A stretch of 64,000 nt of DNA from Ascarosepion bandense. Its lineage: Eukaryota > Mollusca > Cephalopoda > Sepiida > Sepiidae. Location: NCBI GenBank assembly GCA_037127315.1, contig JBBBDQ010001294.1, positions 1,027,001-1,091,000 on the forward strand, written 5' to 3'. Under the pieces are notes generated by a model, which was not told the DNA's origin, made no database searches, and saw only the letters and a program-made list of their open reading frames with translations. Below are positions 30,816 to 41,590 of the stretch, one piece after another. Each line of letters begins with the position of its first letter. Position 1 is the first letter of the stretch. Made by a program: the position numbers and the translations under genes.

Positions 30816-31135
30816 CTGCTTTTAATATATTTCTAAAAATATATGTGCATTTATGAGAAATTAATGTCAGATGTTATAACCATTATTAGTGTTACAATGG
30901 TAAGTATGCATTTACAAGTGCGCATAGTTCTGTGTTAAAATTTGTTTTATATATTTCTATTAATGTAAGTGGTCTATTATGAGCAACTAGAAAGAGGTCT
31001 TATAACCATTGTCAGTATTGACAAGAGTCGGCATATTTTTGGCAGGTGCACATAAATCTGAGCAATTAGTGATAACTTTTATAACCCTTGTCAATATTGA
31101 CTAGTGTTAGCATGTGTTTGGCAGGTGCAGGATAG
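30697..31135 (+). repeat. Degenerate tandem repeat around TTATAACC-TTGTCAATATTGAC
   Basis: Four spaced copies near 30705, 30874, 30998 and 31078. Each starts TTATAACC and most continue to a GCATGTNTTTGGCAGGTGC-like end. A (TA)n-T(n) run (30763-30815) interrupts the first. Confidence 0.65.
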
Positions 31136-31555
31136 TGAGACAAGAGGAAAAAATATTGATTAAAGTAATAGTTTTAGGATCTTGTGACGCACATCAAGGA
31201 ATACGAGAAAAGAAATACATTTCTTGATAATATCAACAGCACTCTTAAATTTGATCTATAGCCTCAATGAAAGACAATTTATATCCATTAGAAAGATATT
31301 TTTGCAAATTCAAGTTGTTAAATGAACCCATAGGGTCTGCCTTTTTCTAAATTATCAGACTTAAAAATGTTGAATTTCTATAAAACTAAAAGAAAATTAA
31401 ATAAAATTTAAAATTATGCTCTGGTTTCTTTGTTTTATTTCTCATCTTCCCCAATTTCATGATTACTTGCATTTCATCATTATAGCCTATATCAACATAT
31501 AAATGCTTAGCAACAATGAGATTTTCATACAAATATAGATTTACAATTTGAATTG
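31136..31555. other. Unassigned
   Basis: AT-rich, no feature recognised. Confidence 0.4.
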
Positions 31556-32235
31556 AACTATTATTATTTTCATTCGGTCAAGCTAGCTCAGATATTTTAT
31601 AAGTCTATCACAGCAATCATCACAGTCATGCATCAAGGTCAGAAGGTCATTAGGGTGGCATTTTGTATCATAACATAGTTGGTTAATGTAGGTTGTTGCT
31701 GAATAAACAATCTTGTATCATGGCCAGGTAGATCACTCACAAGCTTATGTTTTGCTCATCAGTAATGTTCTGCAAAGTGCATTCTGTGTTAACATAGGAT
31801 TGTAGAAATTAAAGAATAGGTACATAGACCTGTGATTTTGTTGGATGTTGTCTCCAAGACATAACTCTCAGTATCTGAGTTAGATTCTGTCAAGCTTAGA
31901 CTCTAGGGTTTCTAGTTAATTTCTAAGCAATAGCACAATACATTAAAACTGCCTCTACAGTGGCTCAAAAGAATCTTTGCTTGCGGTTGTCTGGTAGATC
32001 AGATTTCCAGATGACATCCATTTTTTTCAAGGTGGACCAGGCATTAGCTATATAGATTTTCACATTCTTTTCATTAAAATTTATCTCACTTCCTTGGTAT
32101 GTAAATAATTTAATAGATTTTATTGATTTACCTGAGACAGTTTGTACCGAGCCTTGTTAGTTGAAGTTTATTAATTCAGTTTTAGAGGCATTGAGTCCAA
32201 CATCATCAGCAGCATTTTCTAGATTATGTAGGAGA
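31556..32235 (-). pseudogene. LINE-E C-terminal fragment
   Basis: Minus strand reads DVGLNASKTELINFN, GKSIKSIKLFTYQGSEINFN, IANAWSTLKKMDVIWKSDLP, ATVEAV and further down SWRQHPTKSQVY and HKLVSDLPGHD. This is the post-YADD and C-terminal part of a LINE lineage distinct from A, B, C and F. There are several stops and at least one shift. Confidence 0.75.
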
Positions 32236-32485
32236 ATTATGGCAATGGTAATGGAACAACCACCAATAAAACAGTCTTTCAATGGATCCACCTATGGAAT
32301 AAAAGAGGTATCAAATTTGCCACCACCTATGGAATATGAGTGGTATCAAGTTGAACACCAAAGTATGAGTTTACTGAGCAGACATTTTGATTACACAGTT
32401 GTACAGCTCAAAATAATGGCCCCATATCAATCAGCTAGATTTCTTCTACAAAAGCTGTCTCTATGTGATCTTGAAAAATGCAACA
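32236..32485. other. Unassigned open stretch between LINE-E and LINE-D
   Basis: An open plus frame at 32161-32520 crosses this interval but its first part is antisense to LINE-E. I recognise no domain in it. A short direct duplication (CACCTATGGAATA at 32289 and 32324) is present. Confidence 0.4.
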
Positions 32486-32905
32486 TTAATGGAATTAAGA
32501 CTTTCCTGATGCAGTCATAACTTTCTTAGGCTGGTCATGTTGAAAAGATGTATAACAGCAGAATACCTAAGATCCTCGTGTATAGTCAGCTTTAGAATGG
32601 ACAAAGGAGTGTTAGACAGCCATGACTCAGGTATAAAAACAGGCTAAAGAGTAACCTCTCAGCTGTCAAAGTCCCTCAGACTAACTTTGAGCAAGTTTCC
32701 CTGGATAAAAATAACTGGAGATATTTGTGCCAGAGTTGTATCAGAAATTTTGAAATCAGTTGTATTGACCAGCTAAGAGACAAAAGGCTATAGCAAAAAG
32801 GTTTGGTAAATATTCTTGTTACTTTCTTCTGAGATCTTTGCTGTTGCACAATATGTGAACTTGTATGCAAGTCACTAGTGGGAGTGAAGTGTCAAATACA
32901 ACACA
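32486..32905 (+). pseudogene. LINE-D C-terminal fragment
   Basis: Reads AGHVEKMYNSRIPKILVYSQ, then QRSVRQP-x-LRYKNRLK and NNWRYLCQS. This is the RWAGHV...RIPK...YG.L...GR...RYKD region of the LINE type whose ORF ends this way. Stops present. It faces the LINE-E piece tail-away. Confidence 0.65.
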
Positions 32906-32962
32906 AACAAAACTGAATGAGGTTGTCAGATCCTCATATGTTGAAATCAGTGACAGAGTCCA

Positions 32963-33023
<61 letters not shown>
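32963..33023 (+). repeat. (CA)n(TA)n compound microsatellite
   Basis: About 19 CA units followed by about 11 TA units. Confidence 0.95.
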
Positions 33024-33534
33024 CCATTAAAATAGTTGCTGACTGAACCAATAGAAGCTGACTCTTCTCATCCATTAGAAATGGCCTTCCAAAATTCTGA
33101 ATCACTGAATATCTGATGGAAGAAAAATATCAGTCCAAAAAGGTGCATAGGTTTGGTGAGGACCCCAAACTGAAACATTCAAAACCTAATCTGGATTACG
33201 ACAAAGAGGAAATGAGTGCCCCTATCTATTTAATCACTTCCGAGATTATACTCTATGCATGTACAAGCACAGATGAGAAGGGATGAGCACTGATCACTTA
33301 AATATTCTATACTATACCCCAAAATGAATTTTCTAAGAGAAAACAGCATTCTTGCTTCTCCTTCTGAGACCAATCTACAGTAGACTTGCGGTGGGACTAT
33401 GCTTATGACACAGGCATTTATAGTTGAGAACAAATCTTGAACAAATCAGCATCCTCTACTAAGCATTCCAAGAAATAAGACACAAGATAAACCTTTCCAA
33501 AATAGAAAAAATTATTTAGATTTGGAAGGAAAGC
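33024..33534. other. Unassigned
   Basis: No feature that I can support. Small open frames have no domain. Confidence 0.35.
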
Positions 33535-34110
33535 AATGTTGGCGCATGCTCTGAATCTTTAAAAAATCACGATGTGGAATTATTAAAAACCAAACATTTC
33601 TGATACCTCAATGTAGGAATCAGTAATGGCATATTTAGTATAGAAGAAAAGGAAATTAGATCTATGATAGGCTATGTTTGTAGTAAGTTTGCCCACCATT
33701 GTAAACTGCTAAAAACTAAACCATTAACATCTAAACTCACAATCATATTCTTAAACAGTCTCATAAAATTGAGACTTTCATATAATTGTCATGCATTGTG
33801 CCAAATTAATTCAGAAATATCTAAACTGTCAGCTGCATACAACCCCTTTCTCAGATAATTGGTTGGAAATGGCTCCAAGTGAATGAAGCCTGTAGGTCTT
33901 AGTGAGAACCATCCTTCTTCAAACCTGGTGGACTGGCACTACATAATCACAATAAACTGTGCCAAATAGCAAAAGCCATACCCCTTGAAGACTTTCAACA
34001 GAAGTAACAAATAAAACAGATAGCATGTAACTCAAAGAGACAATAAGGATCAAGATGTTTCTTCCGTCAGCTGGATCTCTGTATAATGCATCTTGAGATT
34101 CATGTTAATG
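33535..34110 (+). pseudogene. LINE-C fragment
   Basis: Reads FxYLNVGISNGIFSIEEKEI, then LTSKLTIIFLNSLIKLRLSY and SEISKLSAAYNPFLR. This is the YLG...I..RI and FLN.LVRSRLTY region downstream of YADD, followed by a decayed C-terminus with TFNRSNK. It is the source family of the 35.3-37.0 kb array. Confidence 0.75.
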
Positions 34111-34429
34111 CTTTATAATATTATTTAATTCATTTTTTTCATAATGTTAAAGGTAAGCAAAACAACAATCATAATAATATTAACATTATTTTATACTTGT
34201 AGAAATTATTATGATGTCCATCCTGATGGCATAAGGTAACCTACATTTTCAGTCATGTTATAATACAGATATCAGGTAAATTTCACAAAAATTTACATAA
34301 ATTTTGTGTCTCATCTTAGCTATAGGTTGTTTCATATGTGGAAATATATGGTAGTATAAGAGATATGAAAATTGATGACAGGATAGGTTAGGTTGGTGTA
34401 GTTTTTTGCAACACAGCCAATTGCTACAA
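34111..34429. other. Unassigned
   Basis: AT-rich with no recognised element. Confidence 0.35.
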
Positions 34430-35255
34430 TACCAAAACGTTAAACTAAAAACTTAAGTCATGTTCTTAAATATTCTTGTAAGTTTGGGACTTTCATATGA
34501 ATGTCATGCATGGTGCCAAATTCATTCAGAAATATCTAAACTGTCAGCTGAATACAAACATTTTTCAAATCAAACGTTAAAAATGGCTTCAAGCAAATGA
34601 AGCCTGTGTAATATAATACCTTGAACAGCAGAAGTAATTTACAGGTGCATCTGGTCAGAGGTAAGGTCAACAAAGGTCAAGGGCAGTTGACAGATATATC
34701 TGGCTGTAAATGATGTCAACAAAATGTAACAAAAGAAAACGACCAACAACCAGCTTGAAAAGCTATGAACTGCTGGATGTGATTGACAGATACATCCGGC
34801 CGTAGATAATGTCAACAAAGTGACAACCCAAAAAAGCAAAAATGCAGGGGAGTTTTAAGATTATATAAAGTCTAGAATTTTTTACTAAAGAGACAGAGAC
34901 CAGCTAACAACTTCCAACGACTCCTTCATATGTGCGTTCTCTCTCCAGCTGCCCTCCTGCTCAACACAAGTGTCACTTACAAAGAATAAAAATATAAGAT
35001 CATATTTTATATTTATGTGTTACGTATACCCTGTAGATCTGAGTGAGGACCATCCTTCTTCAAACCTAGTAGATCAGTGTTAAAGAATCACAAAGAGAAC
35101 TGAACCAAATAGCAAAAGCCACACAACTTGAAGACTTTCAACAGAGGCAACAACTAAAATGGATAGCATGTATCTCAAAGAGACAATAAAAATCAAGATG
35201 TTTCTTCTTTCAGCTGAATCACTGTATAATGTATCTTGAGAATAATTACCATGAA
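34430..35255 (+). pseudogene. LINE-C fragment split by an insertion
   Basis: LINE-C runs from 34430 to ...AAATGAAGCCTG at about 34608 and resumes at CTGTAGATCTGAGTGAGG at about 35030. In the 33.9 kb copy the same sequence is continuous. The right part continues with CTTGAAGACTTTCAACAG and AAATGGATAGCATG. Confidence 0.8.
34609..35029. mobile_element. LTR-like insertion (about 420 bp) in LINE-C
   Basis: It begins near TGTAATATAATACC. It contains a TATA-like TTATATAAAG (about 34860), an AATAAA (about 34986) and ends near GTGTTACGTATAC. The CCTG(T) on both flanks would be a 4-5 bp target duplication, as expected for LTR retrotransposons. A solo LTR is my preferred reading. Exact ends are not settled. 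The minus open frame at 34639-34839 looks incidental. An internal pair (GACAGATATATCTGGC near 34688 and GACAGATACATCCGGC near 34786) is a local duplication. Confidence 0.55.
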
Positions 35256-35374
35256 AATGCTACTCACCATGATCTACAAGATGTTCAATAACTTGCTTGA
35301 GTAGCATGTTCCCCATTAAAAATGGAACATAATGAGATCACATCTGATGGGTTCAATTTTCTCATCTACAACTT

Positions 35375-37045
35375 TTATATTTTGATTAGGTGTTAGAGGT
35401 ATTGATTTTGTAGTCTAGTGCTACAGAATAATAAAAATATTTAGCAAATAAAAGAAACCCCAGCACTTGAGAACTTTCAGCCTATATACATCTTTATATA
35501 GGGATTAGGTATTAGAGGTACATCTTGTAGGTTCAGTGCTACAATAACAAAAATATCAGCAACAATAGAAACCATCACTTATAATAATCTCAGCCTTATT
35601 TCATATCTTTATAGGATTAGGTATTAGAGGTATTGATTTTGTGTCTTAGTGCTACAGAATAACAAAAATATTTAGCAAACAATAGAAACCCCATCACTTG
35701 AGAACTTTCAGCCTGTTCTGCACATCTTTATATAGGGATTTAAAGTATTAGAGGTATGATTTTGGCTCAGTGCTACAGAATAATAAAAATATTTAGCAAC
35801 AATAGAAACCCCATCACTTGAGAACTTTCAGCCTACCTACATCTTTTATACAGATTAGGGTATTGAGATAAGGGATTTGTAGTTCAGTTACAGAATAATA
35901 AAAATATTTTAGCAAATAATAGAAAACCCACCACTGGAGAACTTCTGCCTACCTACATCTTTTTATAGGGATTATATTAGAGGTATTGATTTTGTAGTTC
36001 AGTGCTACAGAATAATAAAAATATTTAAAGTAAATAACAGAAACCCCATCACTTGAGAACTTTCAGCCTACCTACATCTTTTATATAGGATTAGGTATTA
36101 GAGGTATGGATTTTGTAGTCTAGTGCTACAGAATAATAAAATATTTAGCAACATGAAACTCACTACTTGAGAACTTTCTGTACCATCATACATCTTTTTT
36201 ATAGGGATTAGGTATTAGAGGTATGGATTTTGTAGTTCAGTGCTACAGAATAATAAAAATATTTAGCAAATAATAGAAACCCCATCACTTACAGGAACTT
36301 TCACTACCTACATCTTTTATATAGTACTAGGTATTAGAGGCATTGATTTGCAGTCTAGCAGTTACAGAATAATAAAAATATTTAGCAAATAATAATAGAA
36401 ACCCCATCACTTGAGAACTTTCAGCCTACCTGTATCTTTATATAGGGATTAGTATTAGATATATTGATTTTGTAGTCTAGTGCTACACAGAATAATAAAA
36501 ATATTTAGCAAATAATAGAAACCCCATCACTTGAGAACTTTCAGCCTACCTACATCTTTATAGGGGATTAGGTATTAGAGGTATGGATTTTGTAGTCTAG
36601 TGCTACACAGAATAATAAAAAATATTTAGTAAATATTAAAAACCCCATCACTTGAGAACTTCTTTTATGGCCTACCTACATCTTTTATATAGGGATTAGG
36701 TATTAGAGGTATGGATTTTGTAGTCTAGTGCTACAGAATAATAAAATATTTAGCAAATAATAGAAACCCCATCACTTGAGAACTTTTCAGCCTACCCACA
36801 TCTTTATATAGGGATTAGTGTTAGAGGTACGGATTTTGTAGTCTAGTGCTACAGAATAATAAAGAGTTTAGGCAAATAATAGAAACCCCATCACTTGAGA
36901 ACTTTCAGCCTACCCACATCTTTATATAGTGGGATTAGGCCAGGAGGTGTTGGATTTTTTTGTAGACTAGCGCTCAGAATAACAAAAAACTTTAGCAAAT
37001 AATAGAAGCTACATCACTTGAGAACTTTCAACAGCAGCAACAACT
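35375..37045 (+). repeat. LINE-C-derived tandem array, about 14 copies of ~119 bp
   Basis: The marker (G)CTACAGAAT occurs about 14 times between 35421 and 36972 at spacings of 113-128 bp. Units contain TAGTCTAGTGCTACAG, AAACCCCATCACTTGAGAAC, TTTCAGCCTACCTACATC and GGGATTAGGTATTAGAGG. Half of each unit matches LINE-C (GTG-T-A-AGAATCACAAAG...CTTGAAGACTTTCAACAG). The right end passes smoothly into LINE-C again (ACTTTCAACAGCAGCAACAAC at 37023). Small indels are frequent, so no frame is kept. Confidence 0.9.
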
Positions 37046-37800
37046 AAAATGGATAGCACATAATGAGAAATGAAGTGTGGTGAAAAAAGGACAAAGTGAA
37101 GAGATAATGATTTTTTAAAAAATATGCCAGCTAATAAATGTAATACACACTGCTTTTTTTTTAGAGAGAATACTGACATAATCAATATGTTGACATTCCA
37201 CACTACTTCAAATAAAAGGTTAAGAATGAAACCCCAGTCAATACTGGAAAGAATGATGTCTACTTGACTTGAGCACACTATTTTCCTGGAAAAATTGTTT
37301 TAAGAGAAAGATTTTATGACTTTCATTGGAAATTTGTACAGGCTGTTTAGTCAATGAATGCTGAACGTTTCGTTATAAAAAAAACAACTAATATTACCAT
37401 TGATTAGGGATTACTAGAACAGCAGAAGGACAATTAGAGATAAGTTTAAATTTAAATGTAGCTGGAGTTTAGTTAATTACTGAGTTGTCTACTCTTATTA
37501 CATTTCAGTTGTTTATAATAAAAATTCTATAAATAGTAAGTACTTTGACATCAAGCTCACCACCCAAATTTGGTCGAATTTAAGCAAGTACTTTTTGTTC
37601 TTTTTCATTTATTTTCTTATATATTTTCTCCATTTTTTCAATTTCTTCCAAGGCGATATTGTTTGTTTTTCAACCTTTCATAACTTTTGTTTCTGAAATT
37701 CTCTGCTGAAATATTTTCATTACTTAATAATATTTTTCAGCCAACTATACTCAAATTGGTTGTTTTGTTTTTTATTCTTCACAACATGTTTTTCTTCTCA
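37046..37800. other. Unassigned
   Basis: A little LINE-C at the left edge (to about 37075), then AT-rich sequence without recognised features. Confidence 0.4.
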
Positions 37801-38720
37801 CAATACTTTTTATAGACTTGTGCTCCAGAATAACAAAAAAAATTCAGGATGTGAAATTAGTAAATACCAAACACTTCAGATATGTCAATGTATGAATCAG
37901 TTATGGCATATTTAGTATAAAAGATAAAAAAATTAAACATATAATCAGTCAGTTGAGTGCCATACGTGATACACACTTGGGCGATCATGTCTCGAAAGAA
38001 ACATGACTGACTGGGCAGAAGATTATCCTGCAGTAGGTTGCCATTGCTTTCTGTGGTAGACTGGTTGCCAGCCAAGGCTATAGAACCCAATCTGCCCTGT
38101 TATTTAACCCATAACTGGAAGGAATAGATGGATTAATAACTTTCCCAAGGGTATTTGCACATAAGTGAATGCAATGAATTCAGCTGGAATTCAAACTCAG
38201 CTCCCAGATTTCTCGTTCCAAGCTGATATCCAATGCACCACAACACACAACCAAACATATAATAGGCTAATCCATAACATTAGCCTCTAAACCTACAGCC
38301 ATGTTCGTAAATAATCTCATCAGATTGAGATTTTCATATAAATGTTATACATGGTGTCAAATTCATCTGTTAGCTGTATACTTACATTTTCCCAGAACAA
38401 TGGTTAAAAATGGCTTCATGTGAGTGAAGCCAGTAGGTTTTAGTGAGGACTATCTTGTCAACTGACAAAATCACAAATAGCACATGTAAAAAGAATATCA
38501 ATGTTGGCTGAAAAGCATAGAACCAAAGTTAGCTTTGAGCAAATGAAGCCTGTGGATCTTGTCAAGGACAGTCCTTCTTCAAACCTTGTTGGACAAACAC
38601 TACATCATCACAAAGAAAGAACTGTACAAGATAACAGAAACCACATCACTTGAGGACTTTCAACAGTAGCAACAACTAAAAACGATAGCACATATTTGTC
38701 TATATTTCTGTGATGAGGTA
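37801..38720 (+). pseudogene. LINE-C fragment interrupted by SINE-3
   Basis: LINE-C pieces at 37801-37945 (ACCAAACACTTCAGATATGTC) and 38253-38720 (LRLSY-equivalent, ATGGCTTCATGTGAGTGAAG, GAGGACTTTCAACAG). A second, partial LINE-C C-terminal region follows at about 38520-38690. Confidence 0.75.
37946..38252 (-). mobile_element. SINE-3 with 11-bp target site duplication
   Basis: Flanked by AAACATATAAT at 37935-37945 and 38253-38263. Minus strand, with the head at the right (CACCACAACACAC in reverse complement) and the tail CAGTCAGTTGAGTGCC at the left. This copy gives exact family boundaries (307 bp). The duplication shows that it arrived by target-primed reverse transcription. Confidence 0.9.
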
Positions 38721-38749
38721 TTTAGAGTATTTACATTATTCAAACTATT

Positions 38750-38892
38750 ACATTTTAATTGGCTAGATGTAACCATAAATTCTATGCTAACAGTTTCTTT
38801 TCTCACTCTTATCGCCTGTAATTAATTTCTTTTTACATGTGCTATCCTACAGTATTTACATTATTTGGACTATTGTTCTCATCTTTGTTGCA
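38750..38892 (+). repeat. Left arm of a 140-bp inverted repeat
   Basis: Near-identical to the reverse complement of 39228-39370. It includes LINE-B sequence (TGCTAACAGTTTC) and a SINE-1 tail end (TTTGGACTATTGTTCTCATC). Confidence 0.85.
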
Positions 38893-38897
38893 ATTTG

Positions 38898-39135
38898 GGC
38901 ACCTCAGCGTGGTGTAATGGTTAGCAACTTCGCTAGAATCATTATAACTGAGTAGTGAGTTTGATCCTCACTGGGTACCCCCTACTTTCGGCCATGTGCT
39001 ACATCTAAGCAAATCACCTTCCTCCAGGTTTGGGTGTTGAATGCAGGGCTAACAACCCTTTCCCATAAAAAACAGTTTGTTACAGAAACAGCAAAAATGC
39101 TGCCCTACACACCATTAGGTGTAAGGAAAAGCTTA
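38898..39135 (+). mobile_element. tRNA-derived SINE-2
   Basis: Box A TGGTGTAATGG (38910-38920) and box B GAGTTTGATCC (about 38957-38967), spaced as in a tRNA. The body has CACTGGGTACCCCCTAC and CAAATCACCTTCCTCCAGG. It lies in the loop of the inverted repeat. Another copy is at 50555-50775, inverted. Confidence 0.8.
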
Positions 39136-39227
39136 TTATTATTTTTATTGTTGCCATTTGTACAACATTTCAGCTGTTGTCTGCTCTGGCTTTCTTGCAG
39201 CATACAATGGGCGAAATGTTGTACAAA

Positions 39228-39370
39228 TGGCAACAAAGATGAGAACAATAGTCCAAATAATGTGAATACTGTAGGATAGCACATGTAAAAAGAAATTAAT
39301 TACAGTCGATAAGAGTGAGAAAAGAAACTGCTAGCATAGAATTTCTGGTTACATCTAATCAATTCAACTG
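39228..39370 (-). repeat. Right arm of the 140-bp inverted repeat
   Basis: Complement of 38750-38892. Just inside it, 39148-39228 is a smaller palindrome around GTTGCCATTTGTACAAC and GTTGTACAAATGGCAAC. Confidence 0.85.
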
Positions 39371-39399
39371 TAAAATGATGAGACCTTGTTGTCAATCAA

Positions 39400-39835
39400 G
39401 TCTTATTCTATGTGACATGTTGCTTCAGGAGGTAGGCAATCATGGCTCTCCAAAATCTTCTGTCCTTTGTAGCTCCTAAAAAATTTTGTGTTTTTGTTAT
39501 TTATTCTAAGTCTCCTTGTTCCATCGTACATTTACTCAAACTCAACTAAGTTATGTATTGTTTTACTCTGTCTCTTTTGCCTTCAGTCTGCACTGTGAGT
39601 ATCAGGTTTTCCAATCCCTCTTTCCTCATTATGTGCCATAGAAATTTCAACTTTCTCTTTCTGATATATATGTTTTCTTTTTATTTTTTATTTTCTCTTA
39701 AACTTCATTATTGCTCATTAAATGTTCAGTCTATGGTATTCTCAGCACCCTTCTGTAGAACCATGTATCAATTCTTTACCAAAATAAAGAACATTCTATT
39801 GACATCTAAGACAGCTTTCAACATCTGAAGCTGAA
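39400..39835 (-). pseudogene. LINE-A C-terminal fragment
   Basis: 3' end region TATGTGACATGTTGCTTCAGG on plus, then minus-strand pieces for the LENLIL, RKLKFLWH and MLRIP-equivalent parts. Heavily shifted. Confidence 0.7.
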
Positions 39836-40069
39836 CGGAATCTTTTGAAGAAAAAGAATTATTTTCTGTCTTTGATGGAATTCAAGAAGAATTCTTTATT
39901 GCAAATTGTAGAAACCTTGACAAACTATCACTGCATGGTAAACAAAGTACTTAATTTAACAGATACAATGGGAGAAAAAAATACTTCTTTTTGGTTAAAA
40001 AAATAAAAATAGTTTTGTCATATAATAACATCCATCACCATTTCACAAATATATAACTGTGTTTTATGT

Positions 40070-40109
40070 CAATGTATCTAATCTATCTAAACTTATTTAT
40101 AAATGGAAC

Positions 40110-40145
<36 letters not shown>

Positions 40146-40790
40146 CGTTACCTATAGACTCTGAAACAGCTGAACCGATTTTCTTGAAAATTTACAGTTG
40201 TACTATAAGCGTCTGCGAGTGTTCTTAGCTAGGTTTTGTGTCAAGGTACCCCCAATAAATATCTGAAAGGAGTGGTTCGATTTTAATCAAATTTGATACA
40301 CTCATAGACAAAGACATAAGAAACGATATTCAGAAGTTTCAAGGTTGTAGTTCTTACAATAGTGCAGAAAATTGATAATATATATATATATATATATATA
40401 AATTGATACCAGGAAATAAAAATTTGACTTACATCCATTCATTTTTCTTTCAGTCTACGGTTTTGCTTTAACTGGAAACAGCTATTGCTTTTTAATCTTT
40501 CGTGCCAATGTCCAAAGAGGATCATATTATCCAGGATCATGGATAAGTTTTAAAGCTTTCATTACATCTTTTTTTTTAATCATATCACCCCGAGCAAGGC
40601 GGTAATGCCACTGATGTGCAGGGGGCTATGTAATAGTGAAAAGATTGGAAAAGATAAAGCCGGAAACCACATCCTAAACAGGGAACAAGGGATGAGCCTC
40701 TTAACCTGTTCAATAGACGTGGGTGGAGTGTGAACCGGGCGATAGATAGATCTATCTACTCCAACGCTGGGCTATACTCCAAGTTTTATA
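40070..40790 (-). repeat. Rep-R copy, interrupted by a LINE-B tail
   Basis: Matches 45888-46640 in reverse. Landmarks are a (GT)n run at 40112-40141, CTGAACCGATTTTCTTGAAA, GACACAAAACCTAGCTA in reverse complement and CAGTCTACGGTTTTGC. The other end (ACGCTGGGCTATACT at about 40762) is separated from the rest by a LINE-B tail at 40568-40745. Repeat class unknown; the layout suggests a retroelement 3' region. Confidence 0.75.
40568..40745 (-). mobile_element. LINE-B 3' tail inserted in Rep-R
   Basis: Poly(T) then AATCATATCACCCCGAGC to GGGTGGAGTGTGAAC, closely matching 12829-13005. It sits inside Rep-R between ...GCTTTCATTACA and TCCAACGCTGGGC. Confidence 0.8.
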
Positions 40791-40844
40791 TATATAATGA
40801 TAGAGAGATATAGATATGGATATATATATATAACATTAATGTGT

Positions 40845-40950
40845 TCTAAATCAAATATTAAAGTGGGGAGCCAAATCAAATGTTATCATGGAGAGGGGAG
40901 CTAAATCCAATGTTAAAAAAGGGGAGCTAAATCTGATGTTAAAGTGGTAA
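40845..40950 (+). repeat. Short tandem repeat of GGGGAGCTAAATC
   Basis: Three copies of GGGGAGC(T/C)AAATC(A/C)AATGTTA spaced 31-34 bp, each followed by an A/G run. Confidence 0.8.
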
Positions 40951-41014
40951 AGATTCTTGATTCTAATCCACTCATAAATTAACATTTATGTAGATATTAG
41001 AGTACTGAACTATT

Positions 41015-41590
41015 GTATAATATCAGAACTTCTATATTGCAGTGAATGCCAGGCAATCTCCGCACAGATAAAGAAAAGATTTGAAGCAACAGAAATGCAA
41101 TCCTATAATAGGATGAGGAGGACATCATGGATCAAACATGTGAGCAACAATAAAGTTTTAGAGATAATAAAAACAAAAAGGACACTTATACTTAACATCA
41201 GGAAAAAATAATTCAAATGTCTAGGGAACATTATAAGGAAAGAGGGCTTGTAAAATTTGATACTCATTAGACAGGTTGAGAGTAAGAGGGACAAAGAAAA
41301 CCACTACTTAGTGAGCTTGTGCAAATAAATAGTGAAACAAAGTTTAAGAGAGATAACAAAAAGACATATTTTATTAAAAGCTACAACGGACAAGAGATTG
41401 TGGAGAGCCATGATTGCCAACATCTAGAAGAGACACAGCACACTAAAGAAAAATGAGGTTGAATAAACGAATCATGGAACAAAGTTTAGAAGAGATGACA
41501 AAAAGACAAATATTATTAAAAGTTATAAAGAAGAGGAAATTGTGGAGAGCCATGATACCCTACATCCTGGAGATCTTACTGTAAACTTTA
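41015..41590 (+). pseudogene. LINE-A C-terminal fragment with duplicated 3' end
   Basis: Includes the ATGCAATCCTATAATAGG (MLR region), CATCAGGAAAAAATAATTC and GAGGGCTTGTAAAATTTG stretches. The last 120 bp (ACAAAGTTTAAGAGAGAT...GAGAGCCATGAT) appears at 41337 and again at 41478. Confidence 0.75.

Noticed and set aside
32161..32520. 119-codon frame as a gene
   Set aside because: Its 5' part is antisense to LINE-E and its end enters LINE-D.
35375..37045. Multicopy tRNA or snRNA gene cluster
   Set aside because: No box A/B or snRNA features; units match LINE-C coding sequence.
38898..39000. Functional tRNA gene
   Set aside because: Boxes A and B are present but the acceptor and anticodon arms do not form, and the body is that of SINE-2.
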